The translations under genes were made by a program, and so were the position numbers. The notes beneath the pieces are model-generated. The model did not search any database. It was not told the origin of the DNA and worked only from the letters and a program-made list of their open reading frames with translations. Positions 24,964-33,482 of a stretch of 64,000 bases of DNA are shown here, in pieces. Origin of the DNA: Gemella sp. zg-570 (GTDB lineage Bacteria > Bacillota > Bacilli > Staphylococcales > Gemellaceae); NCBI RefSeq assembly GCF_018866345.1, contig NZ_CP076443.1:147501-211500 (forward strand). Direction: 5' to 3'. The stretch's first letter is position 1. Each line of letters opens with the position of its first letter.

Positions 24964-25086
24964 AGTGGATTTACTTAAAAATTATTAAAAATAATAAAAT
25001 TATATTATTAAATATTGAGCTAGCATCTAACTTTTTTGAAAATAGATTAATATATTTAATTAAACATTATATATGGAGGGTAAATA

Positions 25087-25920
25087 ATGAAAAAAGTATT
25101 AACAATAGCCGGTTCTGATTCAAGTGGAGGAGCTGGGATTCAAACCGATCTAAAAACATTTGCAGCACATGGAGTTTATGGTATGAGTGTTATAACATCA
25201 ATAACAGCACAAAATACAATGGGGGTTAATTATATAGAAGATATTTCTTCAAAAGGAGTTACGTGTCAGCTAGAAGCTATTTTTACAGATATTGAAGTTG
25301 ATTCTATAAAAATAGGAATGCTGTCAAATTCAAATATAGTAGAGTCGGTTTATGACGGTTTAAAAAAATATAAAACTAATAATATAGTTTTAGACCCTGT
25401 TATGATTTCCACTTCAGGCTTTGATTTAATAGATGATGCGGCAAAAAATAAATTAATAAATACACTTTTTTCTATTGCTGATATAATTACTCCCAATATA
25501 ATGGAAGCCAAGTGTATATATAAATTATTATTTAACATAGAAGTAAATATAACTAGGGTAGAAGAAATGGTAAAAGTTGGTAAAGAAATACAAACAGTAA
25601 CAGGAAAGTATGTACTCATTAAGGGAGGGCATCTTGATGAAAATCCATGTGATGTTTTAATAGATATTAATAATAAAGAACACTACTTTACTAATAATAG
25701 AATAAAGACTAAAAATACACATGGAACAGGCTGTACATTATCTTCAGCAATTGCTGCAAATTTAGCTTTAGGCTTTGAAATGATTGATGCTGTAAAAAAA
25801 TCCAAAAAATTTATAACTATGGCTATTGAAAATTCTTTAAATATAGGTAGTGGATGTGGACCTACAAATCCTATGGGACAAATATATAAAGATTTAAACC
25901 TAAAATATAAAGGAGATTAA
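25087..25920 (+). CDS. thiD: Hydroxymethylpyrimidine/phosphomethylpyrimidine kinase
   Basis: 277 residues, ribokinase fold. N-terminal substrate loop IAGSDSSGGAGIQTDLKTF (6-24), KIGML, the DPVMIST block, and the C-terminal anion hole THGTGCTLSSAIAANL. Phosphorylates HMP to HMP-P and HMP-PP, the pyrimidine half of thiamine. First gene behind the triple TPP riboswitch; it ends 4 bp before the next gene, so both share one transcript. Confidence 0.97.
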   Translation: MKKVLTIAGSDSSGGAGIQTDLKTFAAHGVYGMSVITSITAQNTMGVNYIEDISSKGVTCQLEAIFTDIEVDSIKIGMLSNSNIVESVYDGLKKYKTNNIVLDPVMISTSGFDLIDDAAKNKLINTLFSIADIITPNIMEAKCIYKLLFNIEVNITRVEEMVKVGKEIQTVTGKYVLIKGGHLDENPCDVLIDINNKEHYFTNNRIKTKNTHGTGCTLSSAIAANLALGFEMIDAVKKSKKFITMAIENSLNIGSGCGPTNPMGQIYKDLNLKYKGD

Positions 25921-25924
25921 AAAC

Positions 25925-27361
25925 ATGAATAAAAATATAATTATAGAAGAAATTTGTAAAGCAATTAAAAAGGTTAGGGAAACAAAACCTTTAATAGAAC
26001 AAGTTACAAATTATGTTACAATAAATGATTGTGCAAATGTTACACTAGCTATTGGGGCATCACCAGTAATGGGAGATGCGTATGATGAAGTAGATCAAAT
26101 GACGAAAATAGCCAATGCACTGGTACTTAACTTTGGAATAATTAGTTCTGAATCATTAAAAACAATGATAAAAGCAGGAAAGACTGCAAATGAGAATAAT
26201 ATACCCATAGTTTTTGACCCAGTAGGCATAGGTGCAACTCCTTTTAGAAATGAAACGGTTATAGAGTTTTTAAATCAAGTGCACGTTAGTATTATTAAAG
26301 GTAACGCTTCTGAGATAATGGCATTGGCAGGAGTTAATGTAAAAACCAAAGGAGTAGATTCAAGTGTAGAAAGTACTGAAGCAATAGACGCAGCTATTTT
26401 TATAGCTAGAAAGTATAGATGTGTATGTACTGTTACTGGAAAAGTTGACATTATAACAGATGGAATAAATATTATAAAAATACAAAATGAATCAGATTCT
26501 TTAGCCTACATTACAGGAACTGGCTGTATGATTGCTTCATTGATAGGAAGTTATGTTGGAGCTAATAAAAATCCATTAATTAGTTCAGTTGCAGGTGTCT
26601 TGACTATGAGTCTATCTGGTGAAATAGCAAATAATGAAACTAAGGGTATTGCCGCTTATAAAGAAGAGGTGATGAATAATATTTTCAACTTCAATCCAGA
26701 GATGGTAATAAAAAACGCTAAAATATCTTATGAAAAAGTGAAATATCAATATGATATGTATGTAATTACAGATGAAAAAGCATGCTTGGGTAAAGATCTT
26801 TATACATCTATAGAGGAATGCATAAAAGGTGGAGCTAAGATTATTCAACTTAGAGAAAAAAAATTAGCTACTAGAGATTTTTTAAATAGAGCCATAAAGA
26901 TAAAAGAAATTTGTGCAAAATACAATGTTCCATTATTAATAAATGATAGATTGGACATAGCTATTGCTGTAGATGCGGATGGTGTACATGTAGGACAATC
27001 TGACATGCCAATAAAAAAAGTGAAGGAATTAATGGGACATAATAAAATAGTAGGAGTTTCTGTAAAAACTGTATCACAGGCACTTGAAGCTCAAAAAGAG
27101 GGAGCTGATTATATAGGAGTCGGTGCTATATTTGCTACAAATACTAAACCTGATGCTCATGTAATATCTAAAGAGACTATTATGGATATTAAAAATAATG
27201 TATATATTCCAATTTTAGCAATTGGAGGTATTAAGTTAGAAAATTTAGATGTTATTAAAGATATAGGGGTGGATGGAATCTGTGTAATATCAGATATATT
27301 AAATCAAGAAGATTGTAAAAAAAGAACAGAAGAATTAGTAGAAAAATTTTCAAACCTATAA
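25925..27361 (+). CDS. thiM/thiE: ThiM-ThiE fusion: hydroxyethylthiazole kinase and thiamine-phosphate synthase
   Basis: 478 residues, two complete domains. Residues about 1-265 are ThiM: LIEQVTNYVTINDCANVTLAIGASPVM, FDPVGIGATPFR, and TGTGCMIASL. Residues about 273-478 are ThiE: YDMYVITDE, GGAKIIQLREK, LLINDRLDIAIAVDADGVHVGQSD, GVSVKT, GVGAIFATNTK and ILAIGGI. The product phosphorylates the thiazole alcohol and joins it to HMP-PP to form thiamine phosphate. With ThiD this makes a compact salvage route for both halves of thiamine; no thiC, thiG or thiS is present here. Separate genes are the rule in Bacillota. Confidence 0.95.
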   Translation: MNKNIIIEEICKAIKKVRETKPLIEQVTNYVTINDCANVTLAIGASPVMGDAYDEVDQMTKIANALVLNFGIISSESLKTMIKAGKTANENNIPIVFDPVGIGATPFRNETVIEFLNQVHVSIIKGNASEIMALAGVNVKTKGVDSSVESTEAIDAAIFIARKYRCVCTVTGKVDIITDGINIIKIQNESDSLAYITGTGCMIASLIGSYVGANKNPLISSVAGVLTMSLSGEIANNETKGIAAYKEEVMNNIFNFNPEMVIKNAKISYEKVKYQYDMYVITDEKACLGKDLYTSIEECIKGGAKIIQLREKKLATRDFLNRAIKIKEICAKYNVPLLINDRLDIAIAVDADGVHVGQSDMPIKKVKELMGHNKIVGVSVKTVSQALEAQKEGADYIGVGAIFATNTKPDAHVISKETIMDIKNNVYIPILAIGGIKLENLDVIKDIGVDGICVISDILNQEDCKKRTEELVEKFSNL

Positions 27362-27659
27362 TAAAAAATATTAAATAAATTATATGTAAAAAGATACATA
27401 TTCCCTAAAGAGTATTATTATGAAACAAATAAAAATCATATTAATTAAATACTTGGTCAGGTTTTAGTATAAAAATAAATCTAAATATCAGCATATCAAA
27501 ATATAATTTAGAACTTGATAAATTTAATAAAGTTCTTTTAGAAAAACTTAAAAATTTTATATAAAAATTAATATAATTAATTTATAGGATTTTATAATTC
27601 AACCACAATTTGTATAACATATTAAAAAAAGACACTTCCTAATAAATATTTTAAGAGGG
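27362..27659. other. AT-rich spacer after the thiamine genes
   Basis: No open frame of note; several short broken stretches. No clear terminator hairpin recognised for the thiamine operon. Confidence 0.3.
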
Positions 27660-28046
27660 TTAGATATGGAGATCTAGCTCTCTTTTTATTGCATTATTAA
27701 TTTTAAAACAATTCACAGCATCTATAGCTTTTTCACTAGCTGGATAAAGGCTTTTATTTTCTTGTTTTAAAGGCAGGTTATGATTTTTAAAAAATTCATG
27801 GAGCTTATATTTATGATAGGCACTGCGTAAAAATCTACCGTTATGTATGGCTAGTTCTAACTGATTTTGTGTGTCGCTAGATAAAAGATTACATCAAGCA
27901 TTGGCAGTCATCAATAATTTTGTGCCAACTCTTTTTCTTTCTTCTAGTAGAAAAATTTTAAGTTTATGATTATTTAATCTATCTGCTATCATAAGAGGGC
28001 TAATCCCAGCTCCAATAATAATTAAGTCATATTTAAAATCTTTCAT
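27660..28046 (-). pseudogene. Remnant of an HI0933/BaiN-family flavoprotein
   Basis: The minus strand reads MKDFKYDLIIIGAGISPLMI, then FLLEERKRVGTKLLMTANA, an in-frame TGA, then CNLLSSDTQNQLELAIHNGRF and LRSAYHKYKLHEFFKNHNLPL. This fits the N-terminal FAD-binding part of HI0933-like proteins, where the block is normally GNGRCNLTN: TGA sits where the conserved Arg is expected, consistent with one C-to-T change (CGA to TGA). The frame is otherwise intact for 129 codons but ends far short of the roughly 400-residue family length, so the C-terminus is also lost. Ribosome site AGGAGG is still present upstream. Confidence 0.8.
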
Positions 28047-28497
28047 ACTCCTCCTAAAACTGTTATCTAATAAAATGAAATATTTTTCAAAATAGAAAAG
28101 TCAATAAATTTTTAAAAATATTTTTATTATTATTTTTGTCTTTTTAAATAAGATAAATAGATATATAACAATTATTATTTAAAAAATAAATTTTAAAGTA
28201 AAACACCATTTTTTAAAATGAAATATTCTGTTTCACTGTTTTATTTTATATGTTTCAAAAATGATATCTTGATTTATAAAAATAAGAATAAAAATAAAAA
28301 TAAATTAATTTTTATATTCAAAACAGATATATAACAGATATTTACAAATTTTTTTTTGTGTGTTAAACTTTAGGTGTAATAAATTAAGGGGCAAATTAAC
28401 TAATAAAATTAAATAATGCCTAGCAATTATTGTAATTTTTATTTTAAAATTTGTCTACTTATGAAAATTTAAATAATTTTTAAAAGGAGTCATAATC
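28047..28497. other. Leader region of adhE
   Basis: 450 bp of AT-rich noncoding DNA. It should hold the adhE promoter; GTGTAATAAAT near 28373 is a weak -10 candidate. I looked for a Rex operator (TTGTGA-N6-TCACAA type), which often controls adhE, and found only the poor half-site TTTGTGTGTTAAAC near 28352. Confidence 0.3.
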
Positions 28498-31158
28498 ATG
28501 GCAAAAGAAAAAGAAGTATTATTAGACCCAATCGAAGAAGTGAACACGCTTGTTGCAAAAGGGCAAGTAGCACTAGCTGAATTCTTGAAAATAGAAGACC
28601 AAGAAAAAATTGATGCGATAGTTCAAGCGGCCGCAGTTGCATCTTTAGAAGCCCACGGGCCTCTTGCGGTAGCAGCGGTTGAAGAAACAGGACGTGGTGT
28701 AATAGAAGATAAGGCAACTAAAAACTTATATGCTTGTGAATACATAGTAAATAGCATGCGTGGAGTTAAAACAGTTGGTGTTATAGACAGAGATGAAGTA
28801 GATGGTTTGACTGCTATAGCAGAACCTGTTGGAGTTGTATGTGGTGTAGTTCCTACTACTAATCCAACATCAACAACAATTTTCAAGTCATTAATCTGTT
28901 TGAAAACAAGAAATCCAATTATCTTTAGCTTCCACCCATCTGCTAATGAGTGTTCTAAAGAAACGGCAAGAATAGTTAGAGATGCTGCTATAAAAGCAGG
29001 AGCGCCAGAAAACTGTATTCAATTTATCGAAAAACCATCAATGGAAGGTACAAATGCCTTGATGAAACATGATGGAGTTGCAACAATTTTAGCAACTGGT
29101 GGTAATGCGATGGTTCGTGCAGCTTATTCTTGTGGTAAACCAGCCTTGGGTGTAGGTGCAGGTAACGTGCCAGCTTATGTACACAAAGATGCAAAACTTA
29201 AACAAGCGGTAAATGATATTATTTTAAGTAAAGCATTTGATAACGGAATGATTTGTGCATCAGAACAAGCGGCTATTGTCGATAAAGAATTATACGATGA
29301 ATTTATTTCTATAATGAAATCACACAGAGTTTACTTTGTAAACAAAAAAGAAAAAGCTCTTTTAGAAAAATTATTATTTGGAGTAGAAGCTAAATCACAA
29401 GATTGTGCTGGAGCAAAATTAAATTCAGTAATAGTTGGTAAACCAGCAACAGAAATTGCAAAACTAGCAGGATTTGAAGTGCCACAAGGAACTGTAATTT
29501 TAGCTGCTGAATGTAGTGAGGTAGGAATTAACGAACCACTAACTAGAGAAAAATTATCTCCAGTATTAGCAGTAATTAAGTCAAAAGATACAAAAGATGG
29601 ATTAGAAAAATCACGTCAAATGGTAGAATTTAATGGGCTAGGACATACAGCAGCTATCCATACACAAAATGCTGACGTAGCAGAAGAGTTTGGTAAATTA
29701 GTAAGAGCTTGCCGTATTGTTTGGAACTCTCCATCAACATTCGGAGGAATTGGAGATGTTTATAACGCATTTATCCCGTCTCTAACATTAGGTTGTGGTA
29801 GTTACGGACGCAACTCAGTATCAGGAAACGTATCAGCAATTAACCTAATCAACGTAAAGCTTATTGGACGCAGAAACAATAATATGCAGTGGTTCAAAGT
29901 ACCACCAAAAGTTTATTTTGAGCCAAATTCAATAAAGTACCTAAGAGAGATGGAGGGTTTGGAAAGAGTAATGATAGTAACTGACGAATCAATGGTTAAA
30001 CTAGGATTCGCTCAAAAAGTTATTGACCAATTACAAGGTCGTGCAAACAAGGTACAAATTCAAATCTTTGACCAAGTAGAACCAAACCCAGATATTAAAA
30101 CTGTAGAAGCTGGTACAGCTTTAATGAATAGCTTTAAACCAAATGCGATAGTTGCACTTGGTGGTGGTTCTCCAATGGACGCAGCTAAAATAATGTGGTT
30201 ATTCTATGAAAGACCAGATGCTGACTTTGTTGAATTAGTACAAAAATTCGGAGATATAAGAAAACGTACAGTTAAATATCCACACTTAGGAAATAAAGCT
30301 AAATTTATAGCTATTCCAACAACATCAGGTACAGGTTCAGAAGTTACTCCATTTGCCGTAATTTCTGACAAAGAAAATGATAAAAAATATCCGTTAGCTG
30401 ACTATGCACTAACTCCTCATGTGGCAATAGTAGACCCTAATCTAGTATTAACAGTTCCAGCAGGACCAACAGCAGCCACTGGTATGGATGTATTAACTCA
30501 CGCAACAGAAGCTTATGTAGCTACTCTAGCTAACGACTATACTGACGGTTTAGCTCTTAAAGCTATAAAATTAGTATTTGATAACTTAGAAAAATCAGTA
30601 AAAACTGCTGACAGAGACGCCCGTGAAAAAATGCACAACGCATCTTGTATGGCGGGAATGGCATTTGCTAACGCCTTCTTAGGAATTTGCCACTCAATGT
30701 CACACAAAATAGGTGGTAAATTCCATACAGTTCACGGTGAAAATAATGCGACCTTATTACCTTATGTAATTAAATATAACGGTACTCGTCCAGGAAAAGT
30801 TTCACTATGGCCTAAATATGAACACTACCAAGCAGCAGAAAGATATCAAGAAATTGCTCGAATGCTAGGACTAAAAGCTAGCACACCAGAAGAAGGTGTT
30901 GAATCTTATGCACAAGCTGTTTACGAACTAGGTAGAAAAGTAGGCTGTCCAATGGCATTCAAAGAACATGGTTCATTCACAAAAGGTGGTTATACTCACG
31001 AACAATTTTTAGCTTCACTAACAAAACTTGCCTTCGACTCTTATGAAGACCAATGTACGCCAGCTAACCCTCGTTTAGCGATGATTAGTGATATGAAAGA
31101 AATGTTTGAAGCGGCATGGTATGGCTACGGAGAGAAAAAATTCGTAGAAAAAATCTAA
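28498..31158 (+). CDS. adhE: Bifunctional acetaldehyde-CoA/alcohol dehydrogenase
   Basis: 886 residues, full length. The N-terminal aldehyde dehydrogenase half has its catalytic Cys in NGMICASEQA (about residue 253) and the GAGNVPAYV nucleotide region; the C-terminal iron-dependent alcohol dehydrogenase (from about 455) has GGGSPMDAAKIMW, ATGMDVLTHATEAYV and the metal-binding FLGICHSMSHKIGGKFHTVHGENN. Converts acetyl-CoA through acetaldehyde to ethanol and re-oxidises two NADH; in other bacteria AdhE forms long spirosome filaments. It is a single gene with its own terminator. Confidence 0.98.
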   Translation: MAKEKEVLLDPIEEVNTLVAKGQVALAEFLKIEDQEKIDAIVQAAAVASLEAHGPLAVAAVEETGRGVIEDKATKNLYACEYIVNSMRGVKTVGVIDRDEVDGLTAIAEPVGVVCGVVPTTNPTSTTIFKSLICLKTRNPIIFSFHPSANECSKETARIVRDAAIKAGAPENCIQFIEKPSMEGTNALMKHDGVATILATGGNAMVRAAYSCGKPALGVGAGNVPAYVHKDAKLKQAVNDIILSKAFDNGMICASEQAAIVDKELYDEFISIMKSHRVYFVNKKEKALLEKLLFGVEAKSQDCAGAKLNSVIVGKPATEIAKLAGFEVPQGTVILAAECSEVGINEPLTREKLSPVLAVIKSKDTKDGLEKSRQMVEFNGLGHTAAIHTQNADVAEEFGKLVRACRIVWNSPSTFGGIGDVYNAFIPSLTLGCGSYGRNSVSGNVSAINLINVKLIGRRNNNMQWFKVPPKVYFEPNSIKYLREMEGLERVMIVTDESMVKLGFAQKVIDQLQGRANKVQIQIFDQVEPNPDIKTVEAGTALMNSFKPNAIVALGGGSPMDAAKIMWLFYERPDADFVELVQKFGDIRKRTVKYPHLGNKAKFIAIPTTSGTGSEVTPFAVISDKENDKKYPLADYALTPHVAIVDPNLVLTVPAGPTAATGMDVLTHATEAYVATLANDYTDGLALKAIKLVFDNLEKSVKTADRDAREKMHNASCMAGMAFANAFLGICHSMSHKIGGKFHTVHGENNATLLPYVIKYNGTRPGKVSLWPKYEHYQAAERYQEIARMLGLKASTPEEGVESYAQAVYELGRKVGCPMAFKEHGSFTKGGYTHEQFLASLTKLAFDSYEDQCTPANPRLAMISDMKEMFEAAWYGYGEKKFVEKI

Positions 31159-31186
31159 TTAAAGTAACTCTCAATCAACTTTCAAT

Positions 31187-31215
31187 AAAAAATGCAGTCT
31201 TTGGACTGCATTTTT
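31187..31215 (+). terminator. Terminator of adhE
   Basis: AAAAAATGCAGTC-TTT-GGACTGCATTTTT perfect hairpin 29 bp past the stop. Confidence 0.93.
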
Positions 31216-31298
31216 GTTATATATAAAATATTTATATGAAGAAAATAGGGTTTAAATTTTATAAATATTTAAAAAGAAAATTCTATCTATGTAAAATA

Positions 31299-31346
31299 TT
31301 AAGCAATTTGTGGAGTAGATGACACTGCATATGGTAGATATAACTT
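31299..31346 (-). mobile_element. Scar of ISL3-type transposase 3' end (left side of sucrose cluster)
   Basis: The minus strand reads KLYLPYAVSSTPQIA and stop; it matches the end of the longer relic at 36703-36885, and 30 bp (31293-31322) are identical to 36697-36726. Thus two same-orientation copies of the element's end bracket scrA-scrB-scrR. Confidence 0.7.
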
Positions 31347-31375
31347 AATTTTAAGAGCTAAAACTTTTTATATGC

Positions 31376-33259
31376 TTATTTTAGTACTTTAAATAAGGCA
31401 TCACCATGTGATATTCTAGAATTTGCAAGGGCTTCAACTGCTTTAAATTCTGATGAATTTACTACTATTACCATAGTAGTATCATCAAGACCTGCAGATA
31501 CAATCTTGCTTAAATCAAACTTAGCAATAGCCGTTCCTGCTTTAACCTTATCACCTACTGCAACTAATTTCTCAAATCCCTCACCTTTCATTGATACAGT
31601 ATCAATACCGATATGAATAAGTAGTTCAGCCCCACTTGCTGTCTTCAAACCATAAGCATGCCCTGTGTCAAATACAATAGTAACTTCTGCGTCTGCTGGT
31701 GAATAAACAAGACCTTCAGATGGCTTGACAGCAACACCTTGTCCAATAGCACCTGATGAAAAAACAGGATCATTAACATTTTCAAGAGCAACAACTTCAC
31801 CTGAAAGAGGTGAAACAAATATTTCTTCTTTAACAAGTGGATTTGAAGATTTATCTATTACTTCAGTAGTTGATGCTACTTTAAAATTTTTTTCAGAAGT
31901 TACTGCTTCATCTTCAAACCCAAACATATAAGTCAATGTGAAACCAGCTATGAAGGATACTGCTACCATTAATAAATAAGGTAGAAGTTGTCCGTTCAAG
32001 TAAAGTAGTGTCCCTGGTATAATAGTAATACCGAATCCAACACCTGCAAGCCCTAGAATAGAAGCGAGAGCACCGCCTATAGCACCTGCAATCAATGAAA
32101 AGAAGAAAGGTTTACGAAAACGTAAATTCACACCAAAGATAGCTGGCTCTGTAATTCCCAGAAAAGCCGCAAGAGATGCAGGGAAAGCAAGAGCTTTCAA
32201 TTTAGGATTTTTAGTTTTCACACCAACTGCTACTGTAGCCGCTCCCTGTGCTGTCATCGCCGCAGTAATAATGGCATTAAATGGGTTTGCACCAGTATTT
32301 GCAATTAACTGAGATTCCAACAAATTGAAGATATGGTGAACACCAGAAACAACGATAACCTGATGGACCCCACCAATAAAGATGCCTGGAAGACCAAATG
32401 GAAGAGCAAGAAGAGCTTTGGTAGCTGCAAGAATATAATTCTCAACAACATGAAATACTGGGCCAATAACAAACAAACCAAGGATCGACATCACAAACAA
32501 TGTAACAAATGGTGTTACTAAAAGATCCAATACTTCGGGCACATGCTTTCGTACAAATTTTTCAAATTTAGCACCAACTATACCGATAATAAAGGCTGGG
32601 AGAACTGAGCCTTGCAAGCCAACTACTGGAACAAATCCAAAGAAAATAGTTGGTGTCGCATCACCGCCCTTAGCCACCTCCCAAGCATTTGGTAAAGAAG
32701 CAGATATTAGCATCATACCAAGTATGATACCAATAGTTTGATTTCCTCCAAATACACGGAAGGTTGACCATACTACAAGTGCTGGCAGAACAATAAAGGC
32801 TGTATCTGTCAAAATTTGAGAATAAACATTCAAATTTTGAGGTAGCGTAATACTTAAAGCAGCAAGTAATCCACGCAAGCCCATAAACAAACCAGTTGCT
32901 ACAATTACGGGTATAATTGGAACAAATACATCACCGAATGTACGAATAGCACGTTGAAATGAATTACCTTGTTTAGCAGTTTCTGCTTTCATATCATCTT
33001 TTGAAGAAGTTGGGAGGCCGAGTGCAACAACTTCATCATAAATTTTATTAACGGTTCCAGTGCCAAAGATTATTTGATATTGTCCTGAATTGAAAAAAGC
33101 TCCCTGTACTTTCTCTATATTTTCGATAAGAGTTTGGTCAATTTTATTTTTATCTTTTACCATGACACGTAGCCTAGTTGCACAGTGGGCTACACTATTA
33201 ATATTATTACATCCACCTAGAGCTTTTATGACATTTTTTGCAATTTCAGTATTGTTCAT
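31376..33259 (-). CDS. scrA: Sucrose-specific PTS enzyme IIBCA
   Basis: Start chosen at 33259 (MNNTEIAKNV) behind AAAGGAG; a longer in-frame start is unlikely. 627 residues: EIIB with phospho-Cys26 in NSVAHCATRLRV, EIIC with about ten membrane segments (about 110-460, including GGVHQVIVVSGVHHI and ITEPAIFGVNLR), and a C-terminal glucose-type EIIA with phospho-His in LLIHIGIDTV. Imports and phosphorylates sucrose to sucrose-6-phosphate. Assignment over trehalose rests on the divergent scrB and scrR. Codon use is richer in C and G than neighbours, as if acquired, possibly from a streptococcus. Confidence 0.93.
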   Translation of the reverse strand: MNNTEIAKNVIKALGGCNNINSVAHCATRLRVMVKDKNKIDQTLIENIEKVQGAFFNSGQYQIIFGTGTVNKIYDEVVALGLPTSSKDDMKAETAKQGNSFQRAIRTFGDVFVPIIPVIVATGLFMGLRGLLAALSITLPQNLNVYSQILTDTAFIVLPALVVWSTFRVFGGNQTIGIILGMMLISASLPNAWEVAKGGDATPTIFFGFVPVVGLQGSVLPAFIIGIVGAKFEKFVRKHVPEVLDLLVTPFVTLFVMSILGLFVIGPVFHVVENYILAATKALLALPFGLPGIFIGGVHQVIVVSGVHHIFNLLESQLIANTGANPFNAIITAAMTAQGAATVAVGVKTKNPKLKALAFPASLAAFLGITEPAIFGVNLRFRKPFFFSLIAGAIGGALASILGLAGVGFGITIIPGTLLYLNGQLLPYLLMVAVSFIAGFTLTYMFGFEDEAVTSEKNFKVASTTEVIDKSSNPLVKEEIFVSPLSGEVVALENVNDPVFSSGAIGQGVAVKPSEGLVYSPADAEVTIVFDTGHAYGLKTASGAELLIHIGIDTVSMKGEGFEKLVAVGDKVKAGTAIAKFDLSKIVSAGLDDTTMVIVVNSSEFKAVEALANSRISHGDALFKVLK

Positions 33260-33352
33260 ATTGTAAAAATCTCCTTTATTAAATTTTTTCTTTATTGAAT
33301 TAAAAAGCATTTTAAGACGTATATATTTTTTATTATAAACTTTTTCCTTAAT

Positions 33353-33370
33353 ATGTCAAACGTTTAATAT
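33353..33370. promoter_or_regulatory. Probable ScrR operator between scrA and scrB
   Basis: TCAAACGTTTA, a LacI-family palindrome around AAACGTTT, lies in the divergent scrA-scrB spacer, about 100 bp before each start. A natural site for the linked LacI-type repressor; only one clear copy is seen. Confidence 0.65.
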
Positions 33371-33482
33371 ATTTTTTAATAATTTAAAATTTAAGTACAA
33401 AATCTTGCTTTTTTACAAGAAAAAGTTTACTATATTAACTATATTTATAGAAAAATAACTAAAAATGAAATAAGGAGAAAAC

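Larger units (their letters stand above)
24508..25002 (+). repeat. Three tandem 165-bp units, each a TPP riboswitch plus terminator
   Basis: CTTATAAAAGGGGG begins at 24508, 24673 and 24838, exactly 165 bp apart. The aptamer parts look identical; differences I can see are in the terminator loop (CGCA, CATA, CGTA) and in the flanks of the last unit. Confidence 0.97.

Noticed and set aside
24508-25002. Assembly duplication as the reason for the triple riboswitch
   Set aside because: The three copies differ at the terminator loop and the last has distinct flanks, so they are not one read set copied; still worth long-read confirmation.
28340-28375. Rex operator before adhE
   Set aside because: Only a weak half-site resembling TTGTGT is seen; no dyad meets the consensus.
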